A DNA stretch of 10,326 nucleotides from an uncultured Clostridium sp. (GTDB lineage: Bacteria; Bacillota; Clostridia; Clostridiales; Clostridiaceae), in NCBI RefSeq assembly GCF_937920395.1, contig NZ_CALEVF010000330.1, positions 1 to 10,326 on the forward strand, written 5' to 3'. This document shows positions 1 through 7,298 of this stretch, piece after piece. Position numbers and translations under genes: made by a program. Each line of letters opens with the position of its first letter. The first letter of the stretch is position 1. Under the pieces are notes generated by a model. The model searched no databases. It saw nothing but the letters and a program-made list of their open reading frames with translations, and was not told the origin of the DNA.

Positions 1-29
1 AAACCCTTTTTGCCAATAAAAGGGTTTTT
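1..29 (+). terminator. Terminator-like hairpin at the left edge
   Basis: Bases 1-10 (AAACCCTTTT) pair perfectly with 18-27 (AAAAGGGTTT) around a 7-base loop, and a short T run ends at 29. This is the shape of a rho-independent terminator. The A/T arms could let it work in both directions. It probably ends a gene lying left of the window. It sits only about 20 bases before the open frame of the truncated F/JetA-like gene, so that gene may have no promoter of its own. The 5' side may extend beyond the window. Confidence 0.6.
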
Positions 30-95
30 GCTATTTGCAATGGCTGAGTAGTAACTAATTATATAGAAAATAAAACTGTAACTTTTCAGTATCAT

Positions 96-1328
96 TTGCT
101 TCAGCAAAGACCTTCTAAAAGTAACAAAGATAAGAGTACTTTCTATTTGACTGAAGAGGGTTATAGGCTTTTATTAGGTTCTTTTGAGGTGGATGAAAAA
201 ACTCAGATTGATATAAATCAAATGGTACTAGAGTTAAGTTTAAAAAGAAAAAATTTCACACAGGGTCTAATGGCTATAGAAAATCTAAATAATCTTGTAA
301 CTTCTCAAATTAACATTATAAATAATTTTATTATAAAAACTAAAGAAAATATTCTTGCTATAAACCAAGATGAATTTGAAGAGGATTTTGTTAAAAATAT
401 AGAGGTTTTAAGAGAGCAAAATACTAAATTTGATGAGCTTAAGACTATAATTATTTTAGAGGAAAAACGTCTTAGAGGAGTAGATGGTATTACACTTGAA
501 AGCTCCTACGAATCATTAAGGCAGCTTGGAAGAATTAAAGAACTACTTATAAGTATATCTCAAAAGGCAGGAAAACTAATAAATAAGCATTTTGAGTTTA
601 AAAAGGAATACATAAAGGCTTTGGAGGATATAAGTTATTACTATAATATTAAGAGAATAGACATTAAGGAGAATATTTTAAAGCCTATAGAGGAGGATGC
701 AAACAAACTAGAAAATATCCATATGCTCTTTAATCCACTGTTTAATAGCAGTTTGAAAAAGTATTTTAACATAAATAAAATTTTTGAGAAGCAGAATATG
801 TACGGTATTGATATGGAAGATGACCAGGTACTTATAGATAATATAGATAAGGATATGGAGCAGGAGAAAAAACTTAAGGAGAAAAGGCAACAATATCAGG
901 AGATAGTTGCTACTATATTAGAGTTTGTCATAGGCAAGAAAAGTACTGATTTTAAGGCCTTAATCAAATTTTATAGAGGTGCTAGTGAGAAAGAATATAA
1001 AAAGCTTGTGCCAAGTATTAGGATGCTGGCAGAAGTAATTATAGAGTTTTTAAGAATTGGTGATATTGATGTAAATTATTTAATAGAGAGCAGTGGAAAA
1101 GATTATGTAAATGAAGAGATAGAATTTGATTTTAAAACAATTCTAGTACAAGAAATAAGTAAAAAATATAGGTTAGCCAATGTAAATATGATTAGATTTT
1201 ACAAATCACCATTTGGTGAAAAAGTGGAAGTTAAAGAGTGGCCAGAGGAAAAAGAATTTTTAGAGCAAATGGATTTTACAACTATTAACATTGTAAGGTG
1301 TCCTAATTTTAATATGGAAGTAGAATAG
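96..1328 (+). CDS. MukF/JetA-like subunit of an SMC (Wadjet-like) complex, probably 5'-truncated
   Basis: This 410-residue, Lys/Glu-rich, mostly helical protein is the first gene of a three-gene run ending in a MukB-like SMC ATPase. By position and character it is the kleisin-like F subunit (MukF/MksF; JetA in Wadjet), which would bridge the SMC heads in the cytoplasm. Residues 11-25 (DKSTFYLTEEGYRLL) look like the end of a winged-helix domain. A long helical, coiled-coil-rich middle follows (about 40-290), then a mixed C-terminal part.
The start is doubtful. The TTG at 96 has no Shine-Dalgarno sequence, and the frame stays open back to a TGA at 45-47 with plausible coding before the TTG. Family members, as I recall them, carry a full N-terminal winged-helix region before this point, roughly 80-100 residues that are missing here. 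I infer a 5'-truncated, probably non-functional gene. The family call rests on context and motif memory; no database search was possible. Confidence 0.6.
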   Translation: MLQQRPSKSNKDKSTFYLTEEGYRLLLGSFEVDEKTQIDINQMVLELSLKRKNFTQGLMAIENLNNLVTSQINIINNFIIKTKENILAINQDEFEEDFVKNIEVLREQNTKFDELKTIIILEEKRLRGVDGITLESSYESLRQLGRIKELLISISQKAGKLINKHFEFKKEYIKALEDISYYYNIKRIDIKENILKPIEEDANKLENIHMLFNPLFNSSLKKYFNINKIFEKQNMYGIDMEDDQVLIDNIDKDMEQEKKLKEKRQQYQEIVATILEFVIGKKSTDFKALIKFYRGASEKEYKKLVPSIRMLAEVIIEFLRIGDIDVNYLIESSGKDYVNEEIEFDFKTILVQEISKKYRLANVNMIRFYKSPFGEKVEVKEWPEEKEFLEQMDFTTINIVRCPNFNMEVE

Positions 1329-1331
1329 GGG
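1327..1331 (+). promoter_or_regulatory. Ribosome binding site of the MukE/JetB-like gene; decides its start
   Basis: AGGGG at 1327-1331 overlaps the stop codon of the upstream gene (TAG, 1326-1328). It lies 8 bases before the ATG at 1340 but only 2 bases before the GTG at 1334. The ATG is therefore the better start. The overlap suggests translational coupling with the preceding gene. Confidence 0.55.
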
Positions 1332-1339
1332 TAGTGAAT

Positions 1340-2068
1340 ATGTATTCAATGGATGATATAAAGCTGGCTTTACGGGTATATAATTTTCTTCAACAACATG
1401 GAGAATTGACTTTGCAGCAAGATAAAGAATTATATAATAGCTTTAATGAAAATAATGTACAAGACATCCTTCTCGAAATAGGAGAAGAGGTACAAGTTCA
1501 TATTAAAAAATACGATGATACCATTTATCTTATACCTTATGTAGATAATGAGTTTTTAGGTTATAAGAGAGCTGAGCTAAAAAGAGAAATATTTGGAAGA
1601 ACAGATATTAGAAACATAGAATATTTTCTTGCTATGTATATAATAATTGTACTTATATCTGAGTTTTATAGTGGGAGAGGCTCTAATGTCCGAACGCGAG
1701 ATTTAATTGACATTGGAGAAATAGATGAAAAGCTCACAGACAAGCTGGAGTTTCTAAAGGAAAAAGACAATAAGCAACTTGAAGATGAAACAAACCTTGC
1801 AATATCTGATATAGCTAAATATTGGTTCACTCTTATCAACGAGGATGATAGTGCAAAGATAAGAACTAGAAGATGGTACATTTATCAAATCTGTAGATTC
1901 TTAAAGAAGGAAAAGCTAGTAAATATTCAGGATGAGACAGTAATTATACCAACTAATAAGATGAATAGATTAGTATCAAATTACTTTCTTGATTATGAGA
2001 GACTTTCTGAAATTAATAGGATCTTAGATATTAAAAATGAGGATAGTGGTGATGTAAATAATGCCTAA
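1340..2068 (+). CDS. MukE/JetB-like subunit of an SMC (Wadjet-like) complex
   Basis: This 242-residue protein starts at ATG 1340; the longer form from GTG 1334 would have 244. It sits between the F-like and SMC-like genes, the usual place of MukE/MksE (JetB in Wadjet), the small subunit that binds the kleisin and DNA near the SMC heads. Size and layout fit: an N-terminal helical/winged-helix part (about 1-85, with IYLIPYVDNEFLGY resembling a wing), a central helical part, and a second winged-helix-like part (about 175-230, from RRWYIYQICRFLKKEKLV).
I have a weak memory of a clostridial DUF (DUF6063) like this protein but cannot confirm it. It is preceded by an 11-base gap, and its end overlaps the SMC gene by 8 bases, so the three genes are one operon. 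I see no damage; it is the only clearly intact gene of the set. Confidence 0.62.
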   Translation: MYSMDDIKLALRVYNFLQQHGELTLQQDKELYNSFNENNVQDILLEIGEEVQVHIKKYDDTIYLIPYVDNEFLGYKRAELKREIFGRTDIRNIEYFLAMYIIIVLISEFYSGRGSNVRTRDLIDIGEIDEKLTDKLEFLKEKDNKQLEDETNLAISDIAKYWFTLINEDDSAKIRTRRWYIYQICRFLKKEKLVNIQDETVIIPTNKMNRLVSNYFLDYERLSEINRILDIKNEDSGDVNNA

Positions 2069-3386
2069 GTTAAGTAAAACTAGAATAATTAATTTGAATT
2101 ATAATGATGGCAAGAGAACCATATATAATCAAATATTTGATTATAAAAATGGCAGTAGTACCTTGTTTTCAATGGACAACGGAGTGGGGAAGACTGTATT
2201 GATTCAATTTTTCATACAACCGTTTATAAAAAGTAAAAGAGATTTATCGGGAAGAAGCTTTGAAGATTATTTTACTAATAATACTCCTACTTATATTATG
2301 CATGAAATAGTTTTAGATGGTGGATATGAAAAACTTCTTGTGGGGATGGTTATTAAAAAAGAAACCACTAATGAAGATGAAAAAAGCAAACTAAGAATAT
2401 TGGCATTTACTCATAAATATTCGAAGGAAAATGATTATGATATAGAGAATATTCCCTTCATAGAAAATGAGGATGGACTTCAAAAGATTTTAAGATTTAA
2501 AGAAGCGGAACAAAAACTGAAAGATTATAGTCGAGGAAAAATCAATTTTAAAATCTATAATTTTAATGACAGTACCAAAAAAAATGAATACTTCAGTGAG
2601 CTAGATAGCTATAGAATTAACCATAAAGAATGGGAGGAAATAATAAAAAAAATAAACAACGATGAATCTGGATTATCTAACTTATTTGATAAATGTAAGG
2701 ATGATGAGGCCTTAATTAAATTAGAAATTTTGCCTATCATTGAAAGTAAGATAAATGGTGATGCTGACCAAATAGGAAGCATTAAAGATAATCTTAAAGA
2801 ATATATAGAAAGCTATAAGAGAAGTAAAAATTCAATAGAGGAAGTAAAGGGCCTTGAGGAATTTTTAATTGATAGTGAAGTTTTACTTCCCTTGTTTAGT
2901 AAGGGAGAAGAAAAGCAGCAGGAGCGTATGGTGGTTCTAAATAAATTATATACATTATGCCTTAAAGTCGATGAAGCTATTAACATTAAAACCAAAGAAA
3001 AACTTGATTATGAAAGTTTTATATATGATTTAAATAGTGAAATGAAAAGTGTAACTCATGAAGAGTTATCTTATGAATATAGCAATTACAGTTTAAATAT
3101 AGGAGTACTTCAAAAGAAAATTGATATTTTAGAGGATAGCTTAAATAAACTTCATATTAACAATAGAGAAGTTAGTAAAGCACTATCAGTGCAGTTGGCT
3201 GCAGAATGTTTTGAAGAAATGAACCATAATAAGCAAAAACTTTCAGAGGTTGTAGAGAGAATATCTAATTTTGAAAAGGAAGATAGTGAAATAAACCTAA
3301 ACATTAAAAATTATAAATTTACTTTGAATATGCTTTATGGTGATGAGGTAAAGAGTTTAAAAGAGAAACTTATTAAACTGGAATAA
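2061..3386 (+). CDS. N-terminal piece of the MukB/JetC-like SMC ATPase (Walker A head half)
   Basis: This 441-residue product ends at the premature TAA. It starts at ATG 2061, which overlaps the end of the MukE-like gene by 8 bases and has a good ribosome site, GGTGAT at 2048-2053, 7 bases upstream. Residues 1-60 form the N-terminal head lobe: a beta-rich start, then Walker A at about 37-45 (SMDNGVGKT), which binds ATP phosphates. Residues about 60-245 complete the head lobe. From about 245 to the end the sequence is charged coiled coil, the ascending arm of the SMC. Without the rest of the protein this piece lacks the hinge, signature motif and Walker B. On its own it should be inactive, unless it pairs with the downstream piece. 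Confidence 0.7.
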   Translation: MPKLSKTRIINLNYNDGKRTIYNQIFDYKNGSSTLFSMDNGVGKTVLIQFFIQPFIKSKRDLSGRSFEDYFTNNTPTYIMHEIVLDGGYEKLLVGMVIKKETTNEDEKSKLRILAFTHKYSKENDYDIENIPFIENEDGLQKILRFKEAEQKLKDYSRGKINFKIYNFNDSTKKNEYFSELDSYRINHKEWEEIIKKINNDESGLSNLFDKCKDDEALIKLEILPIIESKINGDADQIGSIKDNLKEYIESYKRSKNSIEEVKGLEEFLIDSEVLLPLFSKGEEKQQERMVVLNKLYTLCLKVDEAINIKTKEKLDYESFIYDLNSEMKSVTHEELSYEYSNYSLNIGVLQKKIDILEDSLNKLHINNREVSKALSVQLAAECFEEMNHNKQKLSEVVERISNFEKEDSEINLNIKNYKFTLNMLYGDEVKSLKEKLIKLE

Positions 3387-3389
3387 AAA

Positions 3390-6300
3390 TTGCAGACTTT
3401 ATTATTAGACATGAAAAATGAGGAAGTTAAAGAGAAAAAAATTAGAGAAGAACTTATAGATATCAAAAGTAATATAGCAGGTAGAAAAATAGAGATAGGA
3501 AATTACGAAACTTTAGAAGGTAAATTTAAGGAGAAGTATAAAAAATTCTATTTAACTCGTAACCCATTTTTTAAAACCTACGAGGAGAAAGAACTTAAGC
3601 TTTATAGGAATTCATTAGATAAGAAGCTTTTATTAGTGGAGCATGATAAAAAGCAAAATGCTCAGGATATTCTTGCTTCAAGAGAAAAAATTGATGCTTT
3701 AGATCAGAAGAAATCAGTTATGCAAAAGGATCAAAGTCAGTTAGCTATAGAAAATAATGAAAAACAACATAATTTAAAAGATTTTAATACACAAACTAAG
3801 GATATTATAAAAATATTAGCAATTAGAGGACTTAAAGAAGATGTGGTAGCTTTTAAGGATAAAGCTAGAGAAGACATTGAAGCTGAGTTACTTAAGTTAA
3901 GTAAGCATGAGGATAACTTTCAAAAACAAAAGAGTGAAGTTAACCTGGAATTACAAAGATTAGAAACAGGGTTTGTGGAGATTCCAAAGGATTTAGAAAA
4001 GGAACTTAAAGAGAAAGGTATAGACTTTGAGTATGGTTTAAGTTGGCTTAAAAAGTACCAAGGTTCATTTGATGAGAAGAAAGAAATTATAAAGAATAAT
4101 CCTTTTATACCATATTCATTAATCATTAATAGGGGGGATTATGAAATACTAACAAAAGAAAACCTTCAGATTTTATCTTCAATCCTTATTCCTATAATTG
4201 ATAAAAATAAGCTTAATGAATTAAGGAAAGTTGAAGTTATTAATAATGTTTTAAAAATGGGTAGCCAAGACTTCATTTTATCTTTTAATGAGTTATTACT
4301 GGATGAAGAAGAAAAGGAAAAGGTTATTCAGGAGCTGGCGAAGAAGGATAAAATTATAAGAGAAGAAATTTCTAAAATTAAGAATGCTATAGAAAATGCT
4401 AATTACTATAAAAAAACGTTAGATAGTTATAAGTATATTGGTAATGAAGATATAAGACTAAATGTGGACATTAAAAATACTCAGAGTAAAATAACTATGT
4501 TAATAGAGGATATAACTGCTACGGAAAATGATATTGTGAACAATAGGAAAAAGCAGCAAGAACTACAAGATAAAATTTTAGTTCTTGAAAAACAATTAAT
4601 GATTTTAAATGAAAATAAAAACAAGTTCGAGGATTTATTACAAGGTTATGAAAAGTTTTTAGCCTCTATTAAACATCAGGAAGATTTAAAGGAGCAAGAG
4701 GGTAAAAAGCAAAAGGACTTAAATGCTTCAATGGATTTTATAAAAAAGACTAGTGATAAAACATCTGATATTAAATTAGAAAATAGAGATTTAGAAAAAA
4801 CAATTGAAGAATTTCAAAATGAACATAACTTCTATAAAGAAGTAAATGAAGGTAAGATGGTTTCAGGAGAAATACATGAAATCACAGGAAAACTTAAAGC
4901 TTGTGAGTTTGACTATAAAAGTGACTTGAAAAGAGATAAAGAAGATGAAAAGAACTATAATGGTGAAATAGATAAATGGGATAAAAAGCTAAGCAAAATC
5001 CTTAAAAACAGTGGTATTGACCAGGAATATAAACAGGAAAAGTATGATAGGTTTAAGGAAGAAGATTTAGAAGCGAGACTTAATGAATTAAAAGAATCCA
5101 TTGATACTGAAACTAATAAGAAAATCAGTGAGCAAATGAAAGTTTCCAATTTAGATGGATATAAAAAGTCTAAGTATGAAGAAATCATTAAAAGTGGATA
5201 TAGTGACGTTTTAGCTCTAGAGAATATTAAAGATATTAATTTTAAGAAAAGAAAAGACAAAATATATAGAGATTTAAAGGAACAAAAGGAAATAGTAGGG
5301 GAGTATGAAAATAACCTTAAAAATTTAAGAAAGGCTTACTTTCAATTACAGATTTATAGAGAAAAGCCAGGGAGAGTTGTAGAAATACTTATAAATTTTG
5401 ATGATTACAACTTGGTAGAGTCTTTTATAAACAAAACAATAGGGGAAGAAAGCAGAATAAATTCTGAATATAAAGGCATAGAGAGTGAGTTATCGGAAAA
5501 GTTAATCGACATTTATGAAAGATTCAGAGAAAAAAACTTATTAATTAAAGACAGAATTTATGACTTGGTAAGAGATGAGAATAAAATAAAGAACAAGGGT
5601 AAGCTTGCGTCTCTTATAGAAGTAGTAGGTAGAAAATGTAGAGTTCTAACTATCGAATTAGAAAATATAAGAAATGAAGAAGGAGCTGTAATAGATCAGA
5701 TAACCCGTTATAGCAAAGAAGTGTACGATGAGTTAACCACTATTGATAGCAAATCTAGTATAAAAATTAAAGACAAGAGCAAGAAGATGTTAATCATTGA
5801 GGTTCCAGAGATATTAGATGAGCAAGGTTTAAGGGAACATATTAAGGAAAAGGTAAATGAGGCAACGTTGCTTGATGGTGATTATGGTCAGTTCTTAGAT
5901 AGTGAAATAACAACAGCTATATTATTAGGTAAACTTATAGGAAGCCTTAATAGAATTAGAGTATTCATTTTCAAAATAGAGAAAAGTGGATTAGTAAAGA
6001 AGAACTGGAAGGAAGCCGTTTCTAAAAATTCCGGTGGAGAAAAATTTGTTTCCATGTTTATATTGCTAGCGAGTTTACTTTCTTATATGAGAAAGAAACC
6101 AACGGACATAGGTAACTTTGAGGAAAGCAAGATAATAATAATGGATAACCCGTTTGCAAAAACTAATGCAGAGCATCTTTTAGAACCGATGTTTGAAATA
6201 GCAAATAAATATAAAATTCAATTAATTTGTTTCTCTGGTATTGGTGGAAGTGCTGTGTATAATAGATTTGATGTTATTTATGTAGCTAAAGTATTAGCGG

Positions 6301-6401
6301 ATAATTTTAGAAATAAAGAAAATGTTGAATTCACTAAAAATGAGGATACTCTTGAGACCTATGATTTTGAGTTTTATACTGAGCAGACGAGATTAATATA
6401 A
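3390..6401 (+). CDS. C-terminal piece of the MukB/JetC-like SMC ATPase (hinge, arm, signature and Walker B)
   Basis: This 1003-residue frame runs from a TTG at 3390, one codon after the stop, to TAA 6399-6401. The TTG has only a weak GGA upstream, so independent translation is uncertain. Numbered on the full frame: coiled coil to about 650; a globular hinge-like section at about 655-745 (includes PFIPYSLIINRGDYEIL); the returning coiled coil to about 1240; then the C-terminal head lobe. The ABC signature is SGGEK at 1324-1328 and Walker B is IIIMDNPF with Asp1362. The residue after that Asp is Asn1363, where most SMC and ABC ATPases have the catalytic Glu. The C-terminus (ending FYTEQTRLI) looks natural, not truncated. 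Next on this strand comes only a decayed ATPase fragment; no Toprim (JetD) gene follows. Confidence 0.7.
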   Translation: MQTLLLDMKNEEVKEKKIREELIDIKSNIAGRKIEIGNYETLEGKFKEKYKKFYLTRNPFFKTYEEKELKLYRNSLDKKLLLVEHDKKQNAQDILASREKIDALDQKKSVMQKDQSQLAIENNEKQHNLKDFNTQTKDIIKILAIRGLKEDVVAFKDKAREDIEAELLKLSKHEDNFQKQKSEVNLELQRLETGFVEIPKDLEKELKEKGIDFEYGLSWLKKYQGSFDEKKEIIKNNPFIPYSLIINRGDYEILTKENLQILSSILIPIIDKNKLNELRKVEVINNVLKMGSQDFILSFNELLLDEEEKEKVIQELAKKDKIIREEISKIKNAIENANYYKKTLDSYKYIGNEDIRLNVDIKNTQSKITMLIEDITATENDIVNNRKKQQELQDKILVLEKQLMILNENKNKFEDLLQGYEKFLASIKHQEDLKEQEGKKQKDLNASMDFIKKTSDKTSDIKLENRDLEKTIEEFQNEHNFYKEVNEGKMVSGEIHEITGKLKACEFDYKSDLKRDKEDEKNYNGEIDKWDKKLSKILKNSGIDQEYKQEKYDRFKEEDLEARLNELKESIDTETNKKISEQMKVSNLDGYKKSKYEEIIKSGYSDVLALENIKDINFKKRKDKIYRDLKEQKEIVGEYENNLKNLRKAYFQLQIYREKPGRVVEILINFDDYNLVESFINKTIGEESRINSEYKGIESELSEKLIDIYERFREKNLLIKDRIYDLVRDENKIKNKGKLASLIEVVGRKCRVLTIELENIRNEEGAVIDQITRYSKEVYDELTTIDSKSSIKIKDKSKKMLIIEVPEILDEQGLREHIKEKVNEATLLDGDYGQFLDSEITTAILLGKLIGSLNRIRVFIFKIEKSGLVKKNWKEAVSKNSGGEKFVSMFILLASLLSYMRKKPTDIGNFEESKIIIMDNPFAKTNAEHLLEPMFEIANKYKIQLICFSGIGGSAVYNRFDVIYVAKVLADNFRNKENVEFTKNEDTLETYDFEFYTEQTRLI

Positions 6402-6408
6402 ATTTTAA

Positions 6409-6564
6409 CTAAATAGCTTAGGTAAAGAGCTTGATATTAATGGAGTATCTTCTAACGGAAAATAACTGCTTTTAAGAGGAATATCTTAAAATTTTTTATA
6501 GGCTAATAATTCAATTATATTAATAGATGAGCCTGAAATATCACTATATCCAGAGTGGCAAACA
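6409..6564 (+). pseudogene. Decayed fragment of an AAA_21/OLD-like ATPase
   Basis: One frame (6409-6564) reads like the C-terminal core of an AAA_21-type ATPase, broken by stops at 6463-6465 (TAA), 6487-6489 (TAA) and 6499-6501 (TAG); another TAA lies just before it at 6406-6408. The readable parts are LNSLGKELDINGVSSNGK, then LLLRGIS, NFL and ANNSIILIDEPEISLYPEWQ. They match the order seen in such proteins: a signature-like SSGEKQ segment, a helix, then Walker B (ILIDEPE) followed by SLHPEWQ. Likeness ends at about 6564. The N-terminal Walker A half and the C-terminus are absent, so this is a relic. Such ATPases occur alone and in defence modules with nucleases; which one this was cannot be told. 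It begins within 10 bases of the SMC stop codon, which suggests a deletion or insertion junction there. Confidence 0.8.
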
Positions 6565-6608
6565 AAAAATACTGCACAAAGGCCTAAATTCCTATGGGTA
6601 GTATTTTT
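6565..6608. terminator. Possible bidirectional terminator between converging operons
   Basis: AAAAATACT (6565-6573) is the exact reverse complement of AGTATTTTT (6600-6608), with a 26-base interior that allows a few further pairs. Either strand would give a stem followed by or ending in a T run. The location fits: the SMC operon arrives from the left and adhE-rex from the right, with the rex stop codon at 6622-6624. The stem is AT-rich and the loop long, so it would be weak. No better terminator is visible downstream of either operon. Confidence 0.38.
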
Positions 6609-6621
6609 CTGGAATTACTTA

Positions 6622-7257
6622 TTAATAAATCCTGTCATTCATTAAACACCTGAGTGTTAACAAGCTATTAGTTAAATTTATATTCTCTAAAATTGTTTCT
6701 TTTGGTACTTTTAAATCAATAGGTGTAATATTAAATATACACTTAACTCCATTTTCTACCATCATATCAGTAACCGTTTGTGCATAATTCTTTGATACAC
6801 AAATTATCCCGATGTCTGTTGGTGTTGTCTTTAAGAAGCTTACTAATTTGTCTATGCCTAGCACTTTAATATTTTGAAATGTTAATCCTATAAGTTCTGG
6901 ATTAACATCAAAAATACCAACTAATTTAAAATTTGATTGTTTATATCTAGTATAATTAGCAATAGCCTTCCCAATATTATTTGCTCCTATTATTATCATA
7001 TTGTGTTTTTTTAAGAGTCCTAAAATACCATTGATTTCAATTAATAATTCTTTAACATTATACCCTATTCTCTGTGTACCAAAATCCCCAAAATAATTTA
7101 GATCTCGTCTTATTTGACTAGCGGTAAAACCAATTATCTCACCAAATTTTTTTGAGGATATTATAACTACATCATTAATTACAAGTTTCCTTAAATATGC
7201 ATGGTATTTAGTCATCCGTCTAATAACAAGCATTGGTATATTATTTTGATTTTCCAC
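6622..7257 (-). CDS. rex: Redox-sensing transcriptional repressor Rex family
   Basis: This 211-residue protein has the normal Rex length and layout. An N-terminal winged helix (about 1-80) holds the recognition segment SQIRRDLNYFGDFG (47-60) followed by IGYNVKEL. A Rossmann NAD(H)-binding domain follows, with IIIGANNIGKAIANY from residue 88, FDVNP at 116-120 and FNITPIDLKVP from 175. Rex is a dimer that binds operators when NAD+ dominates and releases them when NADH rises, controlling fermentation genes.
The start is GTG 7257, with AGGAG (7268-7272) 10 bases upstream; no in-frame ATG is better placed. The gene lies 41 bases after adhE with no terminator between, so it is probably in the adhE operon and controlled by the Rex sites upstream. 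Oddity: the glycine motif reads GANNIG, where Rex proteins usually have GAGNLG. NADH affinity may differ, and this could be a second Rex paralog. Confidence 0.93.
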   Translation of the reverse strand: MENQNNIPMLVIRRMTKYHAYLRKLVINDVVIISSKKFGEIIGFTASQIRRDLNYFGDFGTQRIGYNVKELLIEINGILGLLKKHNMIIIGANNIGKAIANYTRYKQSNFKLVGIFDVNPELIGLTFQNIKVLGIDKLVSFLKTTPTDIGIICVSKNYAQTVTDMMVENGVKCIFNITPIDLKVPKETILENINLTNSLLTLRCLMNDRIY

Positions 7258-7267
7258 AATGTTAATT

Positions 7268-7274
7268 CTCCTTT
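7268..7274 (-). promoter_or_regulatory. Ribosome binding site of rex
   Basis: On the minus strand AAAGGAG-like sequence lies 10 bases before the GTG start at 7257. It is the only strong Shine-Dalgarno sequence in the 41-base adhE-rex gap and supports the GTG start. The gap shows no hairpin, so adhE and rex are probably cotranscribed. Confidence 0.6.
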
Positions 7275-7298
7275 GTAAAAATAAAACAATTCTATATA

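Larger units (their letters stand above)
2061..6401 (+). pseudogene. MukB/JetC-like SMC ATPase gene interrupted by one in-frame stop
   Basis: Read through, this is one 1446-codon frame with a single TAA at 3384-3386 (codon 442). There is no frameshift: the codons before and after the stop are in the same phase, and the coiled-coil character continues across it. The total length is near that of E. coli MukB (about 1480 residues). Walker A lies in the first piece. The hinge, ABC signature and Walker B lie in the second, so neither piece alone can form an ATPase head. TAA is one base from GAA, AAA and CAA, all common in this coiled coil. I infer a recent nonsense mutation or a sequencing error; stop readthrough or reinitiation is possible but unproven. 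The two pieces are listed separately. Confidence 0.75.

Noticed and set aside
35..65. Possible promoter TTGCAA ... TATATA before the F/JetA-like gene
   Set aside because: The spacer is 19 bases and the matches are weak in very AT-rich DNA. Not enough to call.
4955..5260. 101-codon open frame on the minus strand inside the SMC gene
   Set aside because: It is antisense to a well-supported coiled-coil region, rich in Ser/Leu as expected from the complement of Lys/Glu codons, and has no domain or ribosome site.
6402..6621. A Toprim nuclease (JetD/MksG) gene expected after the SMC gene
   Set aside because: No frame of useful length exists; the only readable content is an AAA_21-like ATPase relic, not a Toprim domain.
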